Shown here: positions 12,841-23,351 of the stretch, in pieces
How the letters are laid out: each line of letters starts with the position of its first letter
How positions within the stretch are numbered: the first letter of the stretch is position 1
From: Membranipora membranacea
Taxonomy: Eukaryota; Bryozoa; Gymnolaemata; Cheilostomatida; Membraniporidae
Reading direction: 5' to 3'
DNA length: 64,000 nt
NCBI GenBank assembly: GCA_914767715.1
Contig: OU612066.1
Span: 20,186,283 to 20,250,282, forward strand
The notes under the pieces: model-generated
What the model was told of the DNA's origin: nothing
Seen by the model: only the letters and a program-made list of their open reading frames with translations
Database searches by the model: none
Made by a program: the position numbers and the translations under genes

Positions 12841-15134
12841 ATGAGAGCAGGGACAATCGTAGCGCTTGTTGCTGTGACAGTTGCTGTACTTTGTGTTACA
12901 GGTACTTAAATATCTATCTTTGAAAATTTTTACAAATAATAAAGAAAATATTTAGAGACAACGGCTACACAATAGGGAATGTATTACAATTTTTCAGTTG
13001 TGGAGCAAAAATGTGATTTTTATAACAATGACTTATTTAGCGTCCATGTTGAATGAGTATTATTATGAGATGGTCTGCTATTATGAGATTGTATTTAATT
13101 ATTACACAGTTAGCACATAGCCACAGCTATGAGCCATGAGAACAATTTGGCTTGTTGTTATTGAGCACTCACAGAGAGCATAGAGTCTGATCTTACATAA
13201 AAATTCTTGAGAGATGTGCAAATTTGTGAAATGTGAAAATGTTAATCGTGAAATCTGTATATCATGAATAATCTTAATATCATGTAGGCACAGATGCAGT
13301 ATTTAGATCAAGAAGGTACACTCCAACAAGGACCACCACCAGAACAAGAACAACCAGAACAAGAACAACCACTCCAACCAGAACAAGAACAACCAGAACA
13401 AGAACAACCACTCCAACCAGAACAAGAACAACCAGAACAAGAACAACCACTCCAACCAGAACAAGAACAACCAGACCAACCAGAACAAGAACAACCAGAA
13501 CAACCAGACCAACCGGAACAAGAACATCCAGAACAACCAGAACAACCAGAACAACCAGACCAACCGGAACAAGAACAACCAGACCAACCACAACTTCTCG
13601 TCATCTTCGACCACAAGGCGCCATCAGAAACAAAACCCCTGCTGATAATGTCAACGCTAGCAAAAGGCCATTACCCACGAATAATGCTCCTGCCAAAACC
13701 CTGACAACTGCAGAAAAACAGAAGGTGAAGGACTTGTGGAGGAAGCCTAAAAGTTCTCCACAGAAAAAACCTGAGACCCCAGAGCAGAAAACAGCCAAGA
13801 ATAGCTATCTGAACACATTGAAGCAGGACATGAAGTCTTGTACAGTAGAATGTGTAATGAAGGGAGTTGATGTAGCTCTGCAAGCTTCCGATTTTGTCAA
13901 GTTTGGTCTTGAGCAGAAGTTTGAGAATGACAGAACAGCCGCTGCAAAGCAAGAATATCAGCAAGAACAACAAACACAGATGTCCAATGGCAATGTTTAC
14001 AACGATAACGGTCAAATCACACAAAATGGTGAGTTACCTTTTGGTACCAGTTGCTAACTACTCTCCATAACAGTCATTTCCCAAACAGTAAGAGTTGTGC
14101 AGTGGTATAGTTTTGCAAGTTGTAAACTTGCTGGATGACTTTTATGATGATTGAGGTTCTGCTTTCTATAGCCGCAGATCTGTGTAGCAATGCTGCTGAT
14201 GCCCCATCCCGAGGTGGCCAGGAGTTCTTTTCCTGTCCGTTGGCCAGTAACACTGATGATGAGACACTCTGCTGTGGACCTCCAGGAGAACAATACTGCT
14301 GTGCGGAAAACTCACAAGATCCACCAACCTTTGAGAGAGTTTATGATGGTTGGTAAATCTATCCTATGAATTTTATGAACCAGAGTTCCTTCAGTTGTAA
14401 GTTGACAGCTCTTAGATAATGGTCAAATTCAAACTACCTGTTAGTAGAAGCAGACTTTGGAATGAACCTCATTAATGAGCCTAAATAATACCAAAATTTA
14501 CTCGTAGACTTCATATTGTATGAATGGCAATTACAGATCAAGAAGTATGTAGGAATGCAGATCTTGGGGATGACCCATTCTTTATCTGCCCACATTTTGA
14601 TGGTGATGAGGATAATATGACTGCCTGCTGTGGAAAACCAGGGTATCAATTCTGCTGCTCACCAGAAAGGTATGTGAGTGACAGCATCAGGCTCTCAAGC
14701 AATGCATGCCTTATCAAATCGTCTGAGTGAGAGCATTGCATGTGATTTCGATAGTTATTGAAGAATATTACATTTAATTTTGAAATTAAGACAAGGAACT
14801 GCCTCCTTCTCCTACTGCTGCACTTAACATCTAGATAAAAGAGTTTGATGTGCATAATAATATTTTTGTTTGAGAATTTGCTATTTTCTGGAAGTAAGAT
14901 TTGAAAATAACCAAGAAAAAGAGATCAATTTATGCGATTGGAATCCCATTAATATAACAATCATATACACTGAGTACTAATTCATTTGTTTTCAGCGACC
15001 CTGATAAGGAAGTCTGCAATAACCCAGATTATAGTGAAGACAGCTCATTCTTCCAGTGTCCATTCTACGATGATGACGCTGATAATGCTGTAAAGTGCTG
15101 TGGGGACTGGGGAGCACAGACATGCTGTGCATAA
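12841..15134 (+). CDS. Copy B: secreted Thr/Arg-rich protein with three Shisa-like six-Cys modules
   Basis: The spliced product is 416 residues. Coding exons: 12841-12901, 13288-14028, 14172-14348, 14537-14669 and 14996-15134. An untranslated exon ends at 12576 and exon 2 opens at 12827. Phases agree at every junction (1, 1, 1, 2). Residues 1-24 are a signal peptide (hydrophobic core VALVAVTVAVL). About 28-125 is a Thr/Arg/Pro repeat. About 126-267 is basic, then Gln-rich, with two Cys near 210. Modules: C272, C289, CC301-302, CC310-311; C331, C344, CC357-358, CC366-367; C378, C392, CC405-406, CC414-415. Each has FFxCP and CCGxxG. One exon per module implies growth by exon duplication. The six-Cys spacing resembles Shisa-like STMC6 domains, but the chain ends at A416 with no membrane helix. 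Secretion and glycosylation are inferred; the function is unknown. Confidence 0.85.
13339..13590 (+). repeat. 39-bp minisatellite inside the coding exon of copy B
   Basis: Three perfect 39-bp units (13339, 13378 and 13417 starts) are followed by shorter degenerate units to about 13590. In the spliced frame each 39-mer encodes 13 residues of Thr, Arg and one Pro. The coding strand is almost free of T. Because the length is a multiple of three, copy-number change would keep the frame. The other frames (Pro/Glu/Gln and three antisense ones) are open only because of the repeat. Confidence 0.9.
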
Positions 15135-15179
15135 ACAGTACATTGTGTTCTAAGTCTTAGTCTGAATGGTAGGTTATGA

Positions 15180-15185
15180 AATAAA
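15180..15185 (+). terminator. Poly(A) signal of copy B
   Basis: AATAAA, 45 bases after the stop codon, at the same relative place as in copy A. Confidence 0.6.
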
Positions 15186-16217
15186 GACATTGAGAAGTTA
15201 CTGTAATTCTCACTATATTAATGATGGCTGTGTGCATTTAGAAAACGTACATTAGAGTACTTTTTTAAAGCACCTAGTAGAACGAATTACTATCAGTTAC
15301 TGTCATAATTCAAATCGATTCAAGGGAAGACATCAAGAGATACTGTTATTACTACTAAGCGGATCGAATTCCTGTGATTTGATTCAGTGCAATTTCTTAG
15401 GCCTGAACCATTTTTTATTCCTGTTGTAACAGTATTTTAGTGATTCACTTAAATGAAAAAGGGTACATTTTTCCATATGAAAACCATACGCTTTATGCTA
15501 CAATAGTCTCCGAATGAAAATTTCCATCTTTAAAGTACCTGAGAGTGTGTTTAATCAATTCGTTATGTGCTCAACCTCAATGTATCTGGACAGTATTGAT
15601 GTAAATCTTTTTATGACTTTATTTCATTTATTTCAGGTATGATGGTGAAGTCTGACACTGAGAATCAACTTAACTAACATATCGCAACTTGTCCTGCTGC
15701 TGTTTGTACAACTTCCTATTTGTGCTAGACGAAAATCTTTGCAATTTGAGAATTTATTCAGTCTTGAACCGACTTTCCTACCATTGATGTTTGTAATTTT
15801 GTCAATGAATTTGTAATATTTTTGTGCTTTGTCCTGTTTTTCAAATAAATCTGTATGAAACTGATCACTTCTTTTTGGAACTAAGTAACAAATGCATCTA
15901 AGTAAGATGTTTAGTGTGTTTGCTGTACAATCATACAATACAGCATAATGACAGCTAATATTAGATAACACTTTATAGCACAACCAGAAATTGAAAGGCT
16001 TGTCCCATCAATGAATAAATTGAGGTATTCACTGGCTGCAAATTTGGACTTGTGTTAAACGTTACCAGCATGTGTTCATGATGGTTCATAAGAATGGTAT
16101 CCCACTACAAAACGCTGGGTGTTCCAAACCTGCTACAGGTCCGCTGCATGCAACAAAAGGCTAAAATGGGTTCGTTTTTCATCATATTTTTGAAAGAAAA
16201 TCTCCTAGCATCATTAG
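15186..16217. repeat. Downstream part of array unit 2, paralogous to 1145-2190
   Basis: Collinear with the DNA after copy A. Deletions near 14950 (before the last exon) and near 15470 distinguish it. I see no gene. After about 16217 the sequence passes into R1-like DNA (16236-16360) of an older, diverged unit. Confidence 0.8.
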
Positions 16218-16235
16218 GCCAAGCTAATAGGTCTA

Positions 16236-17265
16236 CCGTCAAGTGTGCAAAACTGTGCAAAACTGCTCATTACCACCAATAATAATTACAAAATTCCTTC
16301 TGCACAATCCTGGTATCAGAAGTCAATATTGCTGTGTACAGACACAATATAACACTGTCTGTCAAGTCTGTCTGTAAACAGAAATTATCTGTTGTAGCGA
16401 GTTTATAAATCAGAAAATGGCCTAGCTAACTGAAGCTGGTCCACGCTAAAAAGATTCAAGATTGTTAAACATACGCCAATCCCCCTGAAATGGTAAATTC
16501 GAAATGAATTCAGCTCCCAAGATTTGGTTTGATGGATTGCAAATGGTAACCTAACAAGTGACTGTAGACAGGAGAGAATAACTGATAGCAAAAAGACAAA
16601 ACTAGTATATTTAACGACCAATGGTTATCGTAAGATGTATAAATAATTGGTATGCCTAAACATTTTTCGTTAACTTCTAGTTTCCGTCTACATCCGCAAT
16701 CTGTTTTCTGAGTTACCATTTGGGCTATACTAGTTGACCAAACAATATAAATGCATAGAGACCCTATACAACCACAAATTTTCTTATAAATTTTTATCAG
16801 CAGCAGAAAGAATGATTGTCGAGAGAAAACATTCATAACATATGTTTGTTCATACTTATTTTCATACTATGCATGCAGTCGGATAATTTTATAGTCTCCA
16901 ACAATGAGAAACTACCATGACCTAGAGCCATTCTTGGTCAAAGTGGATTTAATAGTGAGTGGTTGATGATTCTATGCCAGAATAAGACCGGCCTTCGTAA
17001 TGTCAATAGCTGTACAAAGTTATTAAGCGGCATTTCATTTTGAATGTTTTTCATAGTTGATCAGGTACATTGTAATGATGAGACCACTTTTGCAAACCCA
17101 TAGTAAGACAGCCTGAATTTGTGTACTTGTGTGTGAAGCCAGCCATCAGTTTCTGATAATTGGAAAAATATTAATCAACAATCATATTTCTTTCCTTGTT
17201 TAACAAAATAAATTGATTGCATTCTTGCACTGTCTGGAATGAATACACCAATAAGATTACACAGA
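16236..17265 (+). repeat. Diverged array-unit DNA (R1 then R2)
   Basis: R1 (16236-16360) followed by R2 (17116-17265) is the same order as 7959-8075 and 8590-9405, and the decayed gene copy comes after them. This supports reading 16.2-18.5 kb as the remains of an older array unit. 16380-17100 between them holds nothing I recognise. Confidence 0.45.
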
Positions 17266-17585
17266 GTGTTGTTGGCAAGAACAAAATTAGGATGATCAAA
17301 AAAAGGTGTCTAACCGATCCATATTGTCCTTTAGCCAACAGTGACCATTTTGATTGTAATCCATACCAGGTTTCATGTTCTTGACTGGTCAGGTTGATCA
17401 TTAATACAGGGCTACAGTAACCACATACTGGATGCGGTAAGGGTTAAAATCAATCACACAACTTTTTTAAGCGCCTGTGCTAAAACTGTGAGTACAATTT
17501 CTGATATCCGTATCTGGAAAGCTGCGCTTACAGAGGAGATTTCTTAGTTTCTTCATGACTGGGTAATGGCAAGCAACTAGTTGCA

Positions 17586-17906
17586 GCTGGGTAAACACAC
17601 TAGTGCCTCAAAAACCAGTCACAGGCAACCAATCATAGCAACAGTTTCCAGAATGCAGCAGAGTTGCATTTCAAGCAACTGTTGCTGTTGCTTAATTATT
17701 TCACCAATCACAATGATTCAAAAGAATATGTCTGTTCTGTCCTAGCATCAGTTTGCATTCATTCATCACGCTATCAAGCGCATATGGTTGCCTGTGTGTA
17801 AACAGATGGGCAACTGCAAGGTTCCGCTACAAGTTTCAAGAGGTTTCTCAAAGTTTCTAGGTTGCGAGTTTCCAGTTGCCTGTTTCCTCTGTGTAAACCC
17901 AGCCTA
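17586..17906. mobile_element. Possible MITE with GCTGGGT(T)TACAC ends
   Basis: The left end reads AGCTGGGTAAACACAC and the reverse complement of the right end reads AGGCTGGGTTTACACAGAGG. Inside, further inverted similarity (GGCAAC..., CAACTG...) is visible. I could not find a clean target duplication, so the superfamily is open. Confidence 0.4.
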
Positions 17907-18178
17907 AAACCTATCCCTGCATGAACCAATAACCAACATTAGCTTATAGTGACAATTGAAGATAACTAGAGGTTCAATTTCGCATGCATTGTTATGACTA
18001 GAGATCACAGGTACCAGAACAAGGTAGTCAATCAGATTCAAATGGTACTGCAGATTCAATGGTAAGTTGCTCTTTTGGAGCTTTGAAATAATTGTAGATA
18101 TGTTTGAAGTCATTGAACAAAACACTGTACATCCTCTCACTAACCTGATCCCTATTTAAGTCAGCAAGAAGTAATACA

Positions 18179-18495
18179 ATGAGAGCAAGGATAATTGTAG
18201 CGTGATTGTGCTGTGATGGTTGCTGTACTTTATGATACATGTAGTTTATTATCTATCTTTGCAAAAACAATTACAAGTCATTACAAAAGTTCAGTAAAAC
18301 AGCTATCTATACGAAAATGGGCTATAGTTGCATTACAACGATCAATATCTAAAGCAAACACAAGCTTTTCATATCAATTACCTGAGTTTGCTACCATCTT
18401 TTAGTAAGAGAGATCGGTGTGTGTATGCAACAAATAAAATAAAATAAATAAAATCTTGAATATCATGAACAATATTATTTAAATGTAGGCACAGA
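18179..18495 (+). pseudogene. Decayed fourth copy of the array gene (signal exon and next acceptor)
   Basis: ATGAGAGCA at 18179 opens a stretch that aligns with the signal-peptide exon of copy B (12841-12901) through TGGTTGCTGTACTTT. A change after GTAGCG creates a stop at codon 9, and the donor is lost. The following intron start (TATCTATCTTTG) and the block around the next acceptor (AATATCATG...TGTAGGCACAGA, 18460-18493) also match copy B. Downstream the Thr/Arg exon is gone; the sequence passes to unrelated DNA and then an hAT transposase relic. Divergence is far larger than between A and B, so this copy is older. Confidence 0.75.
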
Positions 18496-18708
18496 CAGTC
18501 TACAAAGATGAATAATAAAGAGATCCAACTTAATTTGGCGCAATTCAGTTCGATAGCCTGCTGCCTCAGTGTGACAATAGATTTTATGCGGCCTTATGTG
18601 GATTCAATAATTGCAAGAGTAAAGTTATTTTGAGTGGCTATGTAAGATACACCTGAATAATGTTTTGATTTAGGTGTGCTAGATTGTTTTCTACTGAAAT
18701 TGTTTTAG

Positions 18709-21238
18709 GTTGTGAGGGTTGCCTTTACTGACTTTAAACTCCAGCCTTCAAATCGGACAGCCCAATGTTTAAAATGTCAGATGGTGGTAACGTCAGGGTT
18801 ATCAAACACGAGTAATTGGAATCGGCATTTACGCGAAACACCAAACCATGAAGAGTTGTAAGTTATCTTTGTGTATTGCTCAAATCTGTTGTCATATGAT
18901 TGATCATTGTGTCGCTCTAAAGTTACACTATTTCCAAGACTGCAAAGTGTCTAACACTTAGTACCACGAAACTGACTTTTTAAGGAATACTGTGACTCTT
19001 ACAGCATCTGAAACCATATAAATAGCGCTTGCTTGTGCAGCAACTTGTTACCACGCTTCTATTTGGAAGCCAACGCATAAAGGATTCACAAATCTTGTTG
19101 AAAGAGTTATTTTATATATTCTTTTCCTTTGCATTGTAAAATAGTCAGATGACTCAACTGTAAACGGGTAAGAATGCACGTAGGTGGCTGTTGTGTGTAC
19201 CCCTAACCTGTGATATTCTGCTTACTTAATAGTAAAACTAGTAATTCGCCACCATTCATTGCTTTCACATTCCACGAATCAACAACAGACTGTAGAAAAC
19301 TGTACAATCAGTATTTGAAGGCTGATGGTGGTGGTATGAATGTTTATTTACCTAAATCAAAACTCAATTGGTTGTGGCAGTATAAATTAATCATTAGTGA
19401 GTAGTGAAAACATCTTAAATTCATAATATTTTACTCAATTTGTCACATTTAACTGCATATAATCTTGCAACCTGTAGTATAGTTTGCAGCTTTTCCTCTC
19501 ATCCTAACAACATGGTTGAATGAAGCTACCAGACTGTGAATTTATAGTCTAAAGCCTAATCCATGATACCTCAATGCACATTTGCTCAGAAAAGTGTTAA
19601 AACACTGCCCAGTAACATTTTACGATAGCATCCCCCATCATGTCATAGGCATTGACTGACTCATAGTGGCAGTACATATTTTTCAAACTGCTGCTGTTAT
19701 TATAGATATGAGAAGTACAGATCATCCAAGTGCAACGAGACACCCGAGAATCAACAGCCATTAACCAGCTTCTTTAGTCCAAGGCCTGAAGATATCAAGA
19801 AGTGGAATCGGACTGATCCGGAACAGAAGGAAATGAGAGCAGCTTGGGTTGAGGCTATTGTCATGTGCAATCTTCCGATCTCTCTGCCAGAGCACCCGTA
19901 CTTTAGGAAGGCCCTGGAGGTATCTCAGTCTAAGTTTAATCACATCGACAGGTGAGAATTGCCATTCACTAGGTATATGCATTGTACCGTACATGTACTT
20001 ATTTATATTGCAGTAAAACCCAGGCTAACAGTGTCACTGCATAATTTCCATCAGTAGATCTGTGAAAGTGAAATACAAAAGTTGTCTTCTCAATCATATA
20101 GAGAAGACAACTGACAATTATCGACATTGTTTGTGGAACCAAGGGCTTCACTATGTTCTTGGCCAACTGGATTCTGATTCATTGGTCATATTTTCATCAT
20201 CTACAAGCTCCCTGCTGTTACTGCATGTGAGAATTATAACAAAGTCTAGAGATGAGTATGAATAAAGTTTAGCAATAAAATGCGGCTGTCAAATACAATT
20301 GCTTATTTCATACAGGCGTAGTGTTGCAACTGATGTGAACAGGGAGTTTATGGAGATACACGCAAGTTGCGGAATGACCTCAGTTCAGCAGCGTCATGTA
20401 GTATTACAGTTGATATATGGAGTGATAGGAAACTACGGTCCTTCCTTGGAGTCACTGTGCACTATTTATTACTGAGTCGTCTAGTGAACTGAAGACTAAC
20501 TTACTCTGCTGTTTGCGTATCAAAGGTTAGTCAGAGATGCATATGACTTCCTAGTAATTGGTATAGATCAGCCGTTCAAATATTACATGTTTCTTGAAAA
20601 TATTAGCTGGATTAAACTTATGAATTTACTCCATAAGATTTTGGTAGTATAGTATCGGTATTACCGGATTTTGTGCCTTCGGACCTACTAAGACAAAATG
20701 AAAGGGTCCCGTCCCATCTAGTGTTAATCTGCTGGGCATAAATCAGACTTTTACTCATAACTCGTAACCTTTTCCTCTGGTCCCTTGAGATTCTAGTTAC
20801 ATGAGCTCCATTGTAATTGGCTCTTAGTGTTTTCTTTATATTTCAGACGCACATACTGGTGATAACATTAGGAAGGAGCTTACCCAGATTCTCGATGACT
20901 TTGAGATAACAGAGAAGGTTACCTACATAATAAGTGATAATGCCTCCAATATGAAGAAGGCCTTCCAAACGCATTTCTATCTCAAACCAAACACAAAGGG
21001 CGAATCAGATTCAGAATCTGAGGAGGATGCTCTGTTTGTGGCTGACAAAGACTTGTGGAGCAGCGTTGATCTTCCAGCAACGGTCGACAGTGAAATCGAG
21101 TTACATGTACTTCTCCGCTGTTTTAGTCACAGCCTTCAGCTTGTTGTGAATGATGGTTTAAAAACGGTAAAAGGCAATTCTGTATTGACGTCATGTGCCC
21201 GTCTGAGTACACGACTCCACACATCCACTGCGTTTAAG
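18709..21238 (+). pseudogene. hAT-superfamily transposase with BED zinc finger, intron-containing, disrupted
   Basis: Exons with matching phases: 18709-18857, 19706-19951, 20316-20525, 20847-21238. The first encodes a BED-type finger (CLKC, then NTSNWNRHL and H seven residues on). The second continues it and ends in FRKALEVSQSKFNHIDR. The third contains SITVDIWSDRK and SFLGVTVHYL, and the fourth HTGDNI, YIISDNASNM and RCFSHSLQLVV, the usual order of hAT/ZBED catalytic-core blocks. The third exon needs two frame changes (near 20360 and 20470), and I find no C-terminal dimerisation region after 21238. It is therefore a broken transposase or broken host ZBED-like gene. Several introns suggest an intron-bearing hAT family rather than a processed copy. 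Terminal repeats were not found. Confidence 0.75.
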
Positions 21239-22613
21239 GTAAGCTTACAATGAAATATCATGTGATTTTGAAATAAGGTGAGAAATAAGATTTTGAAGAC
21301 TTGTTGAACCATTGAAGTAGACATTTTTCATTTCATCCCTTCTTAATATGATGCTCATATCAAGCAAGTCTACAATGACAAATGATTCCAAGGGAGTTGC
21401 CTGTTACTTTTGTACACACTACACAGTAACTAGTACTTATTCAGTTTTCCTATTGTTTCACAGATTCCACACTCTACACCAATAATACCACCAGCAAAGC
21501 AGTAAACCAGCAGCAGATACAAGACCTAAACCCCTCTGTGGTATGTGTTTTAATATGATATGTTAAAAGCTTAATGCTGTCAATCCGATAACCTGCCTAA
21601 CTAGCCAACCAAATATATTTCAGCTCTTCCCCATTGCAAAGTATGGCATCACTGAAACACAAGGGCTTTCTCCAAAAACATTTGGTTTTGTGTCGTTTTA
21701 CAAACGAAGGGTAGGGCTCTGTGACACAGTTACAAATTAAGAAACTACAATTCAAAATATAAAGTATGTTTTGAAGGAAGCGGTCTCTCACCTCACGTCT
21801 GATAAATGATACATATATATATTCATGAATATATATAACTATATATGTACATTTGTTGTTCACCACAGGATGGGACATTTTTGTGGTCTGCTCATCCTCT
21901 GGAGCCATTGACCTACGGGTAATGAGCCACTCCTATCTCGATTTCACAGATATTAACTGCATCCTTTATACCAGAAAATGTTAAGGCTCTGTCATTGATG
22001 TCTGCTACTATTGATTTATTCTCCATGATGAATATTGTTTCTAGTTTCCACTCTGCATAGCAGTACCAGTGGTTATAGCTTGTCTTCTTCTCAGCGCAAA
22101 TCGTCGAGTGATAACCTGTCTTGCACAGATATCTGTGAGTATTATTGTTATAGCGCCACTTAGAGGTTTGGTTGCTAGAGAACCTAGAAACTGGCTGATA
22201 TATCTCTTTCCCTTACCCTATAAACTCATCTTATGTTGTGATTTTAATGTTCTGTCCATTCAACAACTCAAGAACTAAGGATATTGCTGCAAACATCTCG
22301 TAGTTTGAGGGTCCACACCATAATTATCTTGAATTGCTCCTAAGACTTTCAATTGTTAATATTCATGATACCATGTTAGAGACCCCTTAAATGAGATTTT
22401 TCTCTGAGGGTCAACAGTCTTTGTACTAATGTGCCATAGGAGCTACTTTGGTCGGATGCCCTGCCTGACACTCCCATATTGAGACCTCTTGTATAACAGA
22501 CACATTGTATCATTAAGATTTACAATAGTTTTAAACCAGGTGTGATAGTATTACTCGTTTTCCCTATATTATCATTATCGTACTATAATTCATAATATAA
22601 TGTTACATTGTAG
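21239..22613. other. No gene recognised
   Basis: The transposase does not visibly continue here. An AT palindrome (ATATATATTCATGAATATAT, about 21812-21835) is the only structure of note. Open frames such as 21597-21908 on the minus strand carry no family signature. Confidence 0.4.
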
Positions 22614-23112
22614 CGTCAATAGGTAGTTTTGGGGACACCTCCAGACCAGCATACCCAGACCATATTGATTGTCAAGCAAAGATCGACGGACTAGGTAGGT
22701 TCAGCGCTCATATACTATACCACACCGTACTGCACCACTCCACTCCACCCCCACCACACCGCACCACACCACAGCATACCATAGTTCACTGTTGCTTGCA
22801 CTACGGACATAAATAGGTTAAACTATTGTACCTGCCTTAGCTTCAGTCACCACAATGTAGGTTTAAGCAATGAACATAATAGTTTAGTTCATTGGCCATC
22901 GTACCTTTAACCTCACTTCTCTTACCTAGAAACAACATGAAAGAAGAGCTGCCCTAGCTGCTTCTAGCTTGAAAAACCGGTGTTTTTAGTTCAGCCAAGA
23001 TTATAACATCAGTATCAACAAACAACAACGCAAGAAAGCTAACAAAAGAGGATTTCTCTATTGGAAGGAAAGTGTATGGGGTCCTCCACGAAGAGTTTGA
23101 TGGTAACGAGAG
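22614..23112 (+). CDS. Two exon-like segments of an unrecognised gene
   Basis: Segment 1, 22614-22694, follows an acceptor (ACATTGTAG) and ends at a GTAGGT donor in phase 1. Segment 2, 22995-23112, follows TTCAG and ends at GTATGT. The two join in frame, reading ..DCQAKIDGLAKIITS.. and ending in a charged stretch KLTKEDFSIGRKVYGVLHEE. I do not recognise the family. No start or end exon is visible, and a LINE lies just downstream. It could be the tail of a mobile-element gene, a host gene fragment, or chance. Confidence 0.3.
22709..22785 (+). repeat. CCACAC-type simple repeat
   Basis: A C/A-rich run of ACCACACCGCACC-like units, degenerate. Confidence 0.6.
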
Positions 23113-23351
23113 GTATGTACTTATATTATATTTGATATTTACTTTAATACTCGTATATTGTCTCTACATACCAAGCCTCTGTGGGTAGCAAAAAGAAGTT
23201 TCAGCACCAAAATCAACTCTTGAAAGTGTTCACATATAAACCTCATGAAGTTGATTGCTGCAATACCCAGGGTGATTCATGAATACTGATTTTGTTTCAA
23301 TACCCCATCTTTCCATTGCATTGTCTCAATGTATGAGGTTGTTTTCCCAAA

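Noticed and set aside
13294-13704. Pro/Glu/Gln-rich frame of 136 codons and three antisense frames over the same stretch
   Set aside because: They are open only because the minisatellite lacks stops in most frames. The splice-consistent frame is the Thr/Arg one, which joins the signal exon to the Cys exons.
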